From: Planctomycetota bacterium
GTDB lineage: Bacteria > Planctomycetota > Planctomycetia > Pirellulales > Pirellulaceae
Direction of reading: 5' to 3'
NCBI GenBank assembly: GCA_963204915.1
Contig: CAUJHS010000117.1
Coordinates: 1-64,000 of the forward strand
DNA length: 64,000 nucleotides
The first letter of the stretch is position 1. Every line of letters begins with the position of its first letter. The position numbers and the translations under genes were made by a program. Shown here piece by piece: positions 26,245-35,185 of this stretch. Under the pieces are notes generated by a model. It worked only from the letters and a program-made list of their open reading frames with translations. It was not told where the DNA came from and did no database searches.

Positions 26245-28062
26245 CTAGTTCACCAACTTGCGGAAGTTCTCGACCGCGGCAACGGCGTCCTGTTGCGCGT
26301 CGCTGATCGCCGCTTCATTAGAACGGTTGGTGCGTTTGGTGACCTCTTTCGCCCAGCGCTCAATGTTGACTTCCATCGCGGTTAAGGACTGATCCCAACG
26401 GGCCCAATCTCCGTAGCGGGCCAACACCGCGTTGACCGTTTCGAGCGACTGACCTGGCTCGAGTGTGTGAAACACGGCGCCCTGCTTCACCAGGTGCTGG
26501 GCGCCGAGTTTTCCTTCGGCGTACTCCTGAATCAGCCAAGGGGCTCCGTCGCGGAAGTAGGCGCAGTACCCATGACGCTGATCGCGTTGGAACTGGGCCG
26601 CTAGTACGCATCGCCCTTCCCCATCGAGCGCCATCATTGAGCCGTGACGGCGTCCTTGATCAAACACAATCTTCAGCACTTCCCGACCTTCTTTGTCGGC
26701 CACCGTCAACGGTCCATCAATCACTTTGCGATCCGAGAGCGCCAGCGTCGCGCACCGCGCGCCGCTGCAGGAAAGCGTGCCCGAGCTGGGACGCGGCGCG
26801 GGAATCTCGAACGTTTTGGCGTCGAGGGGCTCGCCCGAAGCGAGCTTGACCGTCCAATTCGCACGGGCGGCACGCCGCGGCTTCTGCAACGAGACCGCCG
26901 GCAGTGTGAACAGCAGATCATTGCTGGGCGACGTCGATTTGGTCAACAAGGGCTCTAGCGTCGCGGGCGCCAGTGCGTAAACCTGGCGGTTCACTTTAGA
27001 AACTCCTGAGGGGATAAGTCCTCCGACGCCGCCTCCTCCGCCAAAGACCTGCGACCTGCCAGCCTGGGTGACTGCGGGCAGAACGTCCACCATCGCAATC
27101 CCAGCTAACTCGGCGGCTTCGTTGATCAGTGGAGAACCTGCGATATTTTCCGGAAGCAGTCCCGTGGCCTCGATCCACAGGGCGTCGCCAAACTGAGCGA
27201 GTTTGCGCTGAAGTTTCTTTTCGACATCAGCCGTGCTCAATAACGCGGTCACGGTAAGGTCGGACCGATCGAAGTCCAGTTGCCCCATGTCGAACATGGC
27301 CACCAGGCGATCTCCCTTTTTGGGGAGACCTTTGGCCCGCGGAAGCGGCGCAATCGGATCGTCTTTTTCGTCAACTCGGACAAGCGCCAAGTTGGTTTCC
27401 GGAGACCACATGACGCAACGATTCACCGCGGAAGACTTACGGCGCGACTCCGGCAAAAGACACACGGCTTCATAACCGCCCGCCAGCAGCGGGGCATGGG
27501 TCAGCAGCAAGCCGTTCGCGTCCATGGCCATGGCCACCCCCGTACGCTGCTCCTCTTTGTGATCGACGACAATCATGCGCACGAGCGACGCAGCCGCGCG
27601 ATTTCCCGCATTTTCCAGGTTGGCCGGGCTTGGCGCCTCGCCCGCCTTGAATTGGTCGTTTTCGGAAAGGCTTTCGTCGGAATTGGTTGGGGTGTCACTG
27701 CCGCTTGTGGACGTCGAATTGGCCGAATCGGTCGAAGACGCCTGCGCAGCAGCAGACTCGTGCTTTACAGACTTGGGCGCCGTCGGCTTGGGGGCCATTG
27801 GCGACGTCGTCTCTGGGGTTGTGGAAGAAGCCAACATTGGCGAGCGAGCGCCCCCGCCTGTGGCGGCCTCGTGCGCCAATTCGGTTCGAGTTTGTCGAGT
27901 GCGATGCGTACCCGGTGCGTTTTGCCGGCGCAGCGTATCAACCTGTTGCGGCATATTCGCCAATTGACTCTCTTGCAAAGCGATTTTCGCCACGAGGCCA
28001 ACCATCACGATGGCGACAATTCCCAAGAGAACGACGCCGATGAGAATTTTGTTGTCGTCCAT
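26245..28062 (-). CDS. Membrane-anchored trypsin-fold pseudoprotease with MORN-like repeats
   Basis: This 605-aa protein starts at an ATG with GAGGTG upstream. A membrane anchor lies at residues 6-26, and a Ser/Thr/Pro-rich stalk runs to about 150. Residues about 155-380 look like a trypsin/DegP-type domain, but each catalytic position seems replaced. By alignment to family consensus His becomes Pro191 (GLLLTHAP), Asp becomes Asn224 (ETNLALVRV), and the GNSGGP Ser becomes Ala308 (NIAGSP). Residues about 450-540 hold MORN/YwqK-like repeats (FDQGRRHGSMMALDGEG, FQRDQRHGYCAYFRDG). It may bind rather than cut peptides. It lies downstream of the CHAT gene on the same strand, with a 212-nt gap. Confidence 0.65.
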   Translation of the reverse strand: MDDNKILIGVVLLGIVAIVMVGLVAKIALQESQLANMPQQVDTLRRQNAPGTHRTRQTRTELAHEAATGGGARSPMLASSTTPETTSPMAPKPTAPKSVKHESAAAQASSTDSANSTSTSGSDTPTNSDESLSENDQFKAGEAPSPANLENAGNRAAASLVRMIVVDHKEEQRTGVAMAMDANGLLLTHAPLLAGGYEAVCLLPESRRKSSAVNRCVMWSPETNLALVRVDEKDDPIAPLPRAKGLPKKGDRLVAMFDMGQLDFDRSDLTVTALLSTADVEKKLQRKLAQFGDALWIEATGLLPENIAGSPLINEAAELAGIAMVDVLPAVTQAGRSQVFGGGGGVGGLIPSGVSKVNRQVYALAPATLEPLLTKSTSPSNDLLFTLPAVSLQKPRRAARANWTVKLASGEPLDAKTFEIPAPRPSSGTLSCSGARCATLALSDRKVIDGPLTVADKEGREVLKIVFDQGRRHGSMMALDGEGRCVLAAQFQRDQRHGYCAYFRDGAPWLIQEYAEGKLGAQHLVKQGAVFHTLEPGQSLETVNAVLARYGDWARWDQSLTAMEVNIERWAKEVTKRTNRSNEAAISDAQQDAVAAVENFRKLVN

Positions 28063-28274
28063 CGCAACACCTCGCGCAATCAGAGAGCAGACAAGCGACG
28101 TGCGAACTCAAGCCACGCCAGAGTACGCCCCCCAGATAGGTGCCGATCTTGTGCAGGTAAGTGTAAATAACACTCGAATAATTTTCAATTGATTCGTCCC
28201 GATTCGTGAGCCGGGATTACCGACGAGAGATCGGATGTCGCGGAAAAAATGGACGCGTGCCTGGGAGCGCACGG

Positions 28275-31200
28275 TCAGGGACCGGCAGCCACCGGTGGAG
28301 TCGGCGCAGCGCCGTTGTCCAGTAGTAGGTAGCCTGCCCAGAAGAAGGGGTGATCAGCCGTCATCGGCGTGGCGGGATCAACCCCAGTAACACGAGGCTC
28401 AAGCCCTACGTCTAGCTCGGTGGGTCGCAGTAACTCGACGCTCCGACGCCACGCGGCCGAAGCCGGCGCAAAAGGCAACTCTTGCGCGAACTCACGCACC
28501 AGGTCGACGCTGCTTTGCCCCCCGGTGCGCCACCGGCTGAGAAGCAGCGTGCGCGTTCCTGAGGCGGCAAAGGCGCACGCGGTGAGAAAAATCTCGTCGC
28601 CTGTACCACTTTTCCGCAGCCCATTTTCTGCCGCCGTATGAAACCCCGGCATCACCACCTGTTCGGGCGCCCCCCAGGGAAGCATCATCCAGCGCGCCAA
28701 ATTCGAGCTGGGCTTGCCTCGGTCAAGTTGCATCGGCGCCAAATCGTACGGGCCTCCAAGGTCTTCGATGTCGTCCAGTACGATCAATCGGTTGATGGTT
28801 TTAGACAGCACCCCCGATGGAGCGGGCAGCTTTTCGGTAAACACCTCGGACTTTGGAATGGCGCGAGCGATTTCTTCCAGGGCGGCTTGGGTGTCTTCCT
28901 CTTTCCAACGAGGATACAGCCGACCGGCAATGACCGCCGTGCGCGCATCACGCGGGCGGGGACGATCATCGGGCACGACGAGCGAGATCGTCGGCGCGTA
29001 GCGCACGCGCACCTTCGTTAATAACGCTTCCGATTCCTCCGGCGCGCCGACTTGCAGCACCTCAAATGGCAGGTACCACAAAACGCTGTCGGGCACGAAA
29101 ATCACTTCGTCATAATCGTTCCAGAACTCGGGGGGGACGTCGTTACACAGCACCTTTTGCAGGTTCTGGGCAATTGGGCGCCACTTATCGCTTTGCAGCG
29201 TCTTGTCGTCAATCGCCTTATTCGCCTCGAAATGCCCCATCTCGCGCAACAATGCAACAACTTGGCGCGTGATTTCCTTCGGATTTTCGATTTGCCAACC
29301 TGTGAACTTTTCCCGCGAGATCGCCAGCCCGAACACGTACCGGCTCGTCGCGAAGTACGCAAAGGCAAGTTGGCCGGGGGCCATTTGCTGTTGGATTACC
29401 TGAAGTTGCGTGACTGGCGGGAAAACCGCCTCACTGGGCTCGCGCCGCAGCGCGATGGCGCGCATCATCGCCTCTTGCGACGCGCTAACTTGGTTCAATT
29501 GCTCTAGCAACGCCTTCTGGCGGTCTTGCGATTCTTTGTCTTCCGCGCCAGGCGCCAAGGGCAAGCCCTCAAGTTCGGTGCGCACCATGGCAGCCTGCCG
29601 GCTGAGAGCCGCATAGGCTGGGTAGCGATTGAACAAATCCTGCCGCTGAAGAACGGCCGCATCGGTGAGTAGCGACTCTGGCGCTTCCAGAATCCAGCGG
29701 AGGGATGTAACCCTTCCCCCCATGGGAAGCGAACTATAGAACCGATGGCGGCGTACCAGGTCGGTAATCTCGATGGCTTTCTCGTGGTCTTTGCGGGCGA
29801 GCGTGATTTCAAACCAATGCTCCAAAGGGAGCAAGTGCGGCGTCATCGTGACGGAGAGGGTTTCACGCAGATCGACCGCCCAGTCTTGACTCGTTGGTTC
29901 ACGCAGCAGTTTAACGAACAAATCCTCAGCCACGCGGGGGCTCACCGCGCCCGACACGAACAGTTGATCGGCCAGACCGATCTGATAGAGCCATTTCGAG
30001 CCAGCCCGCTGCCACGTCATCATGGCGGCCAAGGCGACGTCGCCGGCGGCAAGATTCGCTTGCTGATAGTTCACCAGTGCGAGTTGGTGATGGTACCGCG
30101 CTCCGACATCGGACTTGAGCAAATCGGTGCGACGCATCGCCCCAGCCGCTTCGGTTAAAAGCCTTGCGGCGCGGGCCGTGTCTCCCCGAGACGTCAGGTT
30201 GTCGGCCGCCGCCACCAAGAGCGACACCCCCGCGGAGCGATAGATTTCTTTGCGTCGAGTGAACTCAATCGCGGCGTCGAGCGGCGGGTAAATCCCCTGC
30301 TGGGTGGTGGCCAAAAAGTTATCGGACCCCAACCGGAAGGCCTCCTCGACGATATCCGGTTGGGCGAAGGCCACGGCGGGGAAGGTTGATTCATAAAAGA
30401 ACACGCCTGCCGCTTCGTGGCTGCCGCGTTCGAGCGACAGTTTTCCCATCTCCAACAATGCCGTGGCGGTCAGCGGATGATCGAACGTACCGCCAGCCAG
30501 GGCCCCGCGCTGAAGTTCCCCAATCGCTTGTTGCGTTTGCCCTGACGACGAATACGCCAGCCCCAACATGACGCTGATCCACGCCTGGGACCAGCTATTG
30601 GGGGGCGCCGGACGCCGCGCCAAGCTCGCCACCAGTGTCGCTGTGAGCGGGTCGTGCGGACAAGCGGCCCCCATCAACTCTTTACGGCGACGAATGGCCA
30701 GCGCCATGCAGTACGCAATTTCATTCACGCGCACGGGGTAAAGTTCGGGATTGGCGACCACTCCCCCCTGACGCAACACGTTTTCATTATCGGGCCGGCC
30801 TTGCTGCGAGAGCATCGTATCGGGAAAGCGGCCAATATTGAGCGGACGCGAAGGTTTCCCCCAGGTAATGTCCGCCACACGGGGGTTGGGATCTGCCTCG
30901 ATATTGGGAAACTGAATGCGCAGCATCCAATCGGAATGCGCCAAGTACAACCGCACTGCGGCGTTGTACTGATCCATCGCCAGTCCCAACTCGCCCAGGT
31001 GGTAGTAGCACTCGCCCATCCGGGTGTAGTAGCAAATCGAGTCGATCCAGCGGCCTTCGGTACTGCGAATGCCTCCGCCGGCCACATCTTTCATCGCATC
31101 TAACGCTTCGAGGTACTCTCCGCGGTGTATCAGTTCCAGCACCAGGAAATAGTCATCGCGGGGAACGGCGCGACCTTGATTGAAGTTGAAGCGTTGCGCG

Positions 31201-31379
31201 GTCGCTTGAGGGGGAGCCGCCAACAATGTGACGAAGGTTACGAGTCCGACGGCGACGACCGCCCAGGGCACGCCTACCGATGTGGCCTTTCGCAGGGAAA
31301 AGAAACGAATTCTGTTTGAGCGGACTGTTCGGGCGTCCTGCAGGCGTGTAGCCCCCCTGGTACGATCGCAACAAAGCAC
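28275..31379 (-). CDS. Exported TPR-CHAT domain protein (caspase-like protease family)
   Basis: This 1034-aa protein starts at GTG (31379) with GGGGAGGG upstream. A signal segment lies at about 36-62 (VAVGLVTFVTLL, then PQATAQ). The large helical middle is TPR-like (YYHLGELGLAMDQYNAAV, IGELQRGALAGG). The C-terminal third is a CHAT domain (IFVPDSVLWYLPFEVL, the His in GFHTAAENG, the Cys in FLTACAFAASG, and a final HPFFWAGYLLLD). His-Cys spacing is only about 22 residues, shorter than in many CHAT proteases. CHAT proteins cleave target proteins in some defence and signalling systems; an exported form is unusual. Substrate unknown. Confidence 0.8.
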   Translation of the reverse strand: MLCCDRTRGATRLQDARTVRSNRIRFFSLRKATSVGVPWAVVAVGLVTFVTLLAAPPQATAQRFNFNQGRAVPRDDYFLVLELIHRGEYLEALDAMKDVAGGGIRSTEGRWIDSICYYTRMGECYYHLGELGLAMDQYNAAVRLYLAHSDWMLRIQFPNIEADPNPRVADITWGKPSRPLNIGRFPDTMLSQQGRPDNENVLRQGGVVANPELYPVRVNEIAYCMALAIRRRKELMGAACPHDPLTATLVASLARRPAPPNSWSQAWISVMLGLAYSSSGQTQQAIGELQRGALAGGTFDHPLTATALLEMGKLSLERGSHEAAGVFFYESTFPAVAFAQPDIVEEAFRLGSDNFLATTQQGIYPPLDAAIEFTRRKEIYRSAGVSLLVAAADNLTSRGDTARAARLLTEAAGAMRRTDLLKSDVGARYHHQLALVNYQQANLAAGDVALAAMMTWQRAGSKWLYQIGLADQLFVSGAVSPRVAEDLFVKLLREPTSQDWAVDLRETLSVTMTPHLLPLEHWFEITLARKDHEKAIEITDLVRRHRFYSSLPMGGRVTSLRWILEAPESLLTDAAVLQRQDLFNRYPAYAALSRQAAMVRTELEGLPLAPGAEDKESQDRQKALLEQLNQVSASQEAMMRAIALRREPSEAVFPPVTQLQVIQQQMAPGQLAFAYFATSRYVFGLAISREKFTGWQIENPKEITRQVVALLREMGHFEANKAIDDKTLQSDKWRPIAQNLQKVLCNDVPPEFWNDYDEVIFVPDSVLWYLPFEVLQVGAPEESEALLTKVRVRYAPTISLVVPDDRPRPRDARTAVIAGRLYPRWKEEDTQAALEEIARAIPKSEVFTEKLPAPSGVLSKTINRLIVLDDIEDLGGPYDLAPMQLDRGKPSSNLARWMMLPWGAPEQVVMPGFHTAAENGLRKSGTGDEIFLTACAFAASGTRTLLLSRWRTGGQSSVDLVREFAQELPFAPASAAWRRSVELLRPTELDVGLEPRVTGVDPATPMTADHPFFWAGYLLLDNGAAPTPPVAAGP

Positions 31380-31557
31380 GGCGCCCTCCCCTCGACGTAG
31401 AACACAAGGTCAACCTTCTCCATCTTACCCCTTCGATTTCGATCAGACCACCATTTCCAAGAGCGCAAGGTTTTACCTGAAACCTTCAAAGATGGAGGGA
31501 TGTGAGGCCGATTACAGTGGTAAGGATTATTTCGCCTTTGTTGGAATCGAGCGGACC

Positions 31558-31806
31558 ATGAACGTCACCAAGACACCGACCTGGTTGCGACTCCTCGTCT
31601 GCGGGCTAGGCATTGGCATGTTGACCGCCGCCAACACCGGCTGCCAGGTGCACGTGGCGGGGCAAACGCTTCCCAGCCCGTATTACATGGACGACGACGT
31701 GCAATACTTCGCCCCGGGCCCTGAGTTCAAGCTGCAACGCGAGGCCGCTGCCCAAAAGGCGTATAAAGAGGAGCAAGCATTGCGCGGACTGCAAGGCCAG
31801 CCGTAA
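31558..31806 (+). CDS. Small lipoprotein of unknown function
   Basis: From the ATG at 31558 this is 82 aa. The in-frame upstream reading (from 31228) overlaps the start of the CHAT gene on the other strand and is very Arg/Ser-rich, so the later start was chosen. The signal LLVCGLGIGMLTAANTGC gives a lipidated Cys. The short mature part contains PSPYYMDDDVQYFAPGPEF and a Lys/Glu/Ala-rich helix. I have seen similar short planctomycete lipoproteins but know no function. Confidence 0.7.
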   Translation: MNVTKTPTWLRLLVCGLGIGMLTAANTGCQVHVAGQTLPSPYYMDDDVQYFAPGPEFKLQREAAAQKAYKEEQALRGLQGQP

Positions 31807-31816
31807 TACGGCGTGC

Positions 31817-32335
31817 TCAGCCGGCGTCGGCCGTCACCACCTGATCGACCATTTGCTCATCGTAAATGGTGAAGCCTGCCTGCAAATAGTTGGGCAGCGC
31901 TGCAGGGTGATCCAGATCGCAGGTGTGAACCCACACGCGGCGTGGTCGGCACGACCAAGCCTGTTGCACGGTCCAGCGCAAGAATTGCTTGCCCCAACCT
32001 TGCCCCACATAGGCGGGGAATAACCCGAAGTAGGCCAACTCCACTTCGCCCGGCGTACGTCGATCCAGTTCGGCGTATCCCGCCGGTTTGTCCGCAACAT
32101 TCAAAACGTAGACCTCGACAAGGTCATCGTTCAAGATTTGTTGCAGCGTCTCATCAGGCATGCGATTGCGATCGACCCAGAGGTAGTCTCGCCCGACGGA
32201 GTTGTACAAAAACCGGTAGAACTCTACCGACGGCCGGTCCGCACGCTCGACGCGGAGTGCGACATCGGGCGCCATGCCCGCGCCCGGCGGCGCCAGCATT
32301 TCCAGGTAGGTTGTTTTCGTGCGAACGACGGTCAT
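31817..32335 (-). CDS. GNAT-family N-acetyltransferase
   Basis: From the ATG at 32335 this is 172 aa, the usual GNAT size. The acetyl-CoA loop reads LFPAYVGQGWGKQFL (motif A), preceded by ELAYFG and followed by VWVHTCDLDHPAALPNYLQAGF (motif B). It transfers an acetyl group to an unknown amine. An in-frame reading upstream to 32596 would be Arg-rich and would overlap the thioredoxin reductase gene, so it was rejected. It ends 11 nt from the convergent lipoprotein gene and starts 101 nt after trxB. Confidence 0.82.
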   Translation of the reverse strand: MTVVRTKTTYLEMLAPPGAGMAPDVALRVERADRPSVEFYRFLYNSVGRDYLWVDRNRMPDETLQQILNDDLVEVYVLNVADKPAGYAELDRRTPGEVELAYFGLFPAYVGQGWGKQFLRWTVQQAWSCRPRRVWVHTCDLDHPAALPNYLQAGFTIYDEQMVDQVVTADAG

Positions 32336-32436
32336 CGATAAGGCATTCGTTTCGCTCGGTTGCTGTCGCCCCGATGCTCGCGCCCCGATGCTCGACGTTC
32401 CGCAAATGCGGGGCGCCAAGCCAGCAACGAAGCGGC

Positions 32437-33519
32437 TTAGTGGATATCTTTGTCCGCCAGGTAGCGTTCGGCATCGAGAGCGGCCATGCATCCGGTCCCA
32501 GCTGAGGTAATGGCCTGGCGGTAATAGTCGTCGGCCACGTCGCCTGCGGCGAACACGCCTTCCACACTGGTATACGTGCGGAACGGGGCCTTCCACTTGA
32601 TGTAGCCTTGGGCGTTGGTTTCGACCTGCCCCTTGAGGAACGCCGTATTGGGGGTGTGGCCGATTGCGAGAAACATGCCGCTGGCCGTACGTTCGTGCTT
32701 CGAACCATCCTTCGTGCTGACCAGCCGGACGCCGGTCAACCCGCGCTCGTCGTCACCCAGGCATTCGTCAATGGTATGGCTCCACACCATCTCGATCTTG
32801 GGGTTGTTCAGCGCGCGATCTTGCATAATCTTCGACGCGCGTAATTCATCGCGACGGTGGACCAGGTAAACCTTTGAGGCGAACTTGGTCAAGTAAGTCG
32901 CTTCCTCAACGGCCGAGTCGCCGCCGCCAATCACGACCAACGGCTTGTTGCGAAACCGCGGCAAGGCGCCATCGCACACGGCGCAGGCCGAGACGCCGCG
33001 GTTCTTAAAGCGATCTTCTGAGGGAAGCCCCAAATAATTCGCACGGGCGCCCGTAGCGACGATCACCGTATGGGCTTGCACTTCTTGGCCTTCCAAGGTC
33101 TTGATGCGGAAGGGGCGTACGCTGAAATCGACTTCGACCACGTCGTCGGTCACGATGCGCGTGCCGAAGTTTTTCGCCTGTTGCCGCATGAGCATCATGA
33201 GTTCGGGTCCCATGACGGCGTACTTGTGCTCGTCCTGGCCATGTTCATCCTTGGGCACGGGGGGCAGCATGGCGTGCGATTCTTCGTCGAGTGCGCTGAG
33301 CACGAATTGCCGTACCGCGCCGGCGGGAAAACCCGCAAAGTTCTCTACTTCCGTGGTCAAGTTCAACTGTCCCAGAGGCAAGGTGCCGTTCTGCTGGTTT
33401 TCCGTGGTCAAGGCGCCCTCAAACACCAGCGGGTTCAGGTTCGCCCGCGAACTGTAAATGGCCGCCGACCAACCTGCTGGCCCACTGCCGATAATGACGA
33501 CGTTTTCCACATCCGCCAC
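32437..33519 (-). CDS. trxB: Thioredoxin reductase
   Basis: From the GTG at 33519, with AAGGAG 8-9 nt upstream, this is 360 aa. The FAD motif IIGSGPAGWSAAIY is at the N-terminus. The redox-active CAVC is in GVSACAVCDG, the NADPH motif is VIGGGDSAVEEA, and the C-terminal FAD signature is GVFAAGDVADDYYRQAITSAGTG. It reduces thioredoxin with NADPH in the cytoplasm. An in-frame ATG at 33576 would add 19 residues with no SD, so the GTG was preferred. There are two extra internal stretches (for example about 60-100) compared with the usual ~320 aa. Confidence 0.95.
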   Translation of the reverse strand: MADVENVVIIGSGPAGWSAAIYSSRANLNPLVFEGALTTENQQNGTLPLGQLNLTTEVENFAGFPAGAVRQFVLSALDEESHAMLPPVPKDEHGQDEHKYAVMGPELMMLMRQQAKNFGTRIVTDDVVEVDFSVRPFRIKTLEGQEVQAHTVIVATGARANYLGLPSEDRFKNRGVSACAVCDGALPRFRNKPLVVIGGGDSAVEEATYLTKFASKVYLVHRRDELRASKIMQDRALNNPKIEMVWSHTIDECLGDDERGLTGVRLVSTKDGSKHERTASGMFLAIGHTPNTAFLKGQVETNAQGYIKWKAPFRTYTSVEGVFAAGDVADDYYRQAITSAGTGCMAALDAERYLADKDIH

Positions 33520-33703
33520 GAGTTTGCTCCTTGGAATGTTCGTAGGACGCCGATTAGTCCAGAGACTCGCCGTCAAGCGACGGCGGCTTTGACATGCTTG
33601 GCTCGTTTGTTTGGCTGAATTTTATCGTCCCTCGCGAAGAGCGACTATCCCCGGGCCAAGGAACCACGATCGGGCGAAACAGTTGTCCGATGACCGAGGT
33701 TGT

Positions 33704-34642
33704 CTAGGAAGGCCAACGTGCAACGGCGCCACTGGACAGGCTGCGTCCCTCGGGGGTGACGAGCAACAGTTCATGCGCGGTTATTTCTCCCGGTGAACGA
33801 GCGACGCCCGACTGGGTCAGGAGCGAAACCAGTGCTGCAGGAGCATAGCCGGGCGTATGGCACGTAAGCACGACGAACGCGGGCCGCTCGTTGGTCAAAC
33901 GCAGGCAATCGTTCAGAAGCGGCGAAAGATGCTCCTCGATTTTCCACGCCTCGCCTTTCGGGCCATGACCATAACTTGGGGGATCAAGGATCACGGCGTC
34001 GTACCGGTTGCCGCGGCGAAGCTCCCGGGCGACAAACTTTCGCACATCCTCGGCGATCCACCGGATCGGCGCTTCCGCCAGCCCCGAAAGCTCGGCATTG
34101 CTTCTCGCCCAGGCGACGACGTTCCGCGCCGCGTCGATATGCGTCACCTCGGCGCCTGCCCGCGCTGCCGCCAAGGTTGAGCCGCCGGTGTAGGCAAAGA
34201 GGTTCAATACCTTCAAGCCTGCGGCGCGCTCGGCGATCCAATCCCAATTCTCGGCCTGTTCCGGGAACACGCCCACATGGCCAAATGGCGTGCAGCGCAG
34301 TTGGAGCGAAAACGGCGTGTGGGTGATCGTCCACGCCTTCGGCATGAGCGAGCGGGACTCCCAAGGCGGATCAAGCGTGGTTACTTCCGCGCGCGCGATC
34401 GCCGAGCCGCGTCCGGCCCGCGAAGGAATCCGATGACCTGGCTCCCTGTTACGGGATTGTGAAAAACCCGCGTCATCCAATTCCGTGATGAATGCGGCGT
34501 CCGCCATGGACCACATCTTGGGCGCTCGACGTTCGAAACCTTCCGCGCCGGGCGAAGGACGATTAAGCACGTAGGCGCCGAACCGCTCTAACTTGCGGCC
34601 ATCGCCAAAGTCGAGAAGTTGATATTGATCGGGACTGAACAT
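33704..34642 (-). CDS. Class I SAM-dependent methyltransferase (RlmI-like, putative rRNA m5C)
   Basis: This 312-aa protein has the SAM motif VLNLFAYTGGSTLAAARAGA, an Asp-rich HIDAARNVVAWARSNA and the catalytic-site motif VILDPPSYGHG, with a late Cys in VLTCHTPG. This pattern is that of RlmI/YccW-type 23S rRNA cytosine-C5 methyltransferases, although the N-terminal PUA domain of true RlmI looks replaced by a shorter segment. It should act on RNA; the exact target base is inferred only. It is 184 nt from trxB and may be separately transcribed. Confidence 0.82.
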   Translation of the reverse strand: MFSPDQYQLLDFGDGRKLERFGAYVLNRPSPGAEGFERRAPKMWSMADAAFITELDDAGFSQSRNREPGHRIPSRAGRGSAIARAEVTTLDPPWESRSLMPKAWTITHTPFSLQLRCTPFGHVGVFPEQAENWDWIAERAAGLKVLNLFAYTGGSTLAAARAGAEVTHIDAARNVVAWARSNAELSGLAEAPIRWIAEDVRKFVARELRRGNRYDAVILDPPSYGHGPKGEAWKIEEHLSPLLNDCLRLTNERPAFVVLTCHTPGYAPAALVSLLTQSGVARSPGEITAHELLLVTPEGRSLSSGAVARWPS

Positions 34643-34761
34643 CTCAATGTCCTAAGCATCTCGACAAAGAGAACCGAGCGATGGGATTTCAAGTAACCAA
34701 GTCGGCGGCGATGCGGACCAAGGAACGGCAGCGTCAAGGCTAGCGTATTTCATCGAGGTGT

Positions 34762-34840
34762 GATGACTTCTTCCATGTGGTCCACTCGCGGAGCGATGGC
34801 GCCACATTGGGGGTGTCACACCTGCGTGAAACGCGCTCTA
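34762..34840. repeat. Dispersed repeat, copy 1 (short form)
   Basis: About 79 bases shared with 53081-53192. Both begin GATGACT, contain GTGGTCCACTCG, GCGGAGCGATGGCGCCACATTG and TCACACCTGCGTGAAAC, and end CGCGCTCTA. This copy lacks a 26-base segment present in the other. It contains a short inverted repeat around GGCGCCACATTG. It lies between two genes on the minus strand. Confidence 0.8.
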
Positions 34841-34845
34841 ATTCG

Positions 34846-35157
34846 TCAAAGTTCATCCTTCTCGGCGCGGGACGGCCGTGCAGCAATCGCCACGATTGCA
34901 GTAGGGTCGTCGGAGTCGTCAGGCTTGGAGCAAAGCATTCGAATCATGTAGGCGAGAATCAATAATCCGAACGTAATGCACGCAGCCGGGTAACCAAAGC
35001 GCATGAGCCAAGTGTTGCCGGCCCAACCAAAGATGGCTTGGCTCACCCCGATCGCGATGAGAATCGGGCCGGTCATCGTCCAGCGAAACGTCTCCCAGCG
35101 GGACTCGACCTGATGGAGGGTTTCGCAAAAGTCGTCAAAGGCCTCTGAAGGTTTCAT
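34846..35157 (-). CDS. Small two-helix membrane protein
   Basis: This 103-aa protein starts at an ATG with AAGGGCGG upstream. Two membrane segments lie at about 28-46 (TGPILIAIGVSQAIFGWAG) and about 53-72 (FGYPAACITFGLLILAYMI), with charged ends. I do not recognise a family. It begins 28 nt after the lepA stop on the same strand, so it is probably translated from the lepA transcript. Confidence 0.7.
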   Translation of the reverse strand: MKPSEAFDDFCETLHQVESRWETFRWTMTGPILIAIGVSQAIFGWAGNTWLMRFGYPAACITFGLLILAYMIRMLCSKPDDSDDPTAIVAIAARPSRAEKDEL

Positions 35158-35185
35158 TTCCGCCCTTCACGAACGTTCACTCGGC

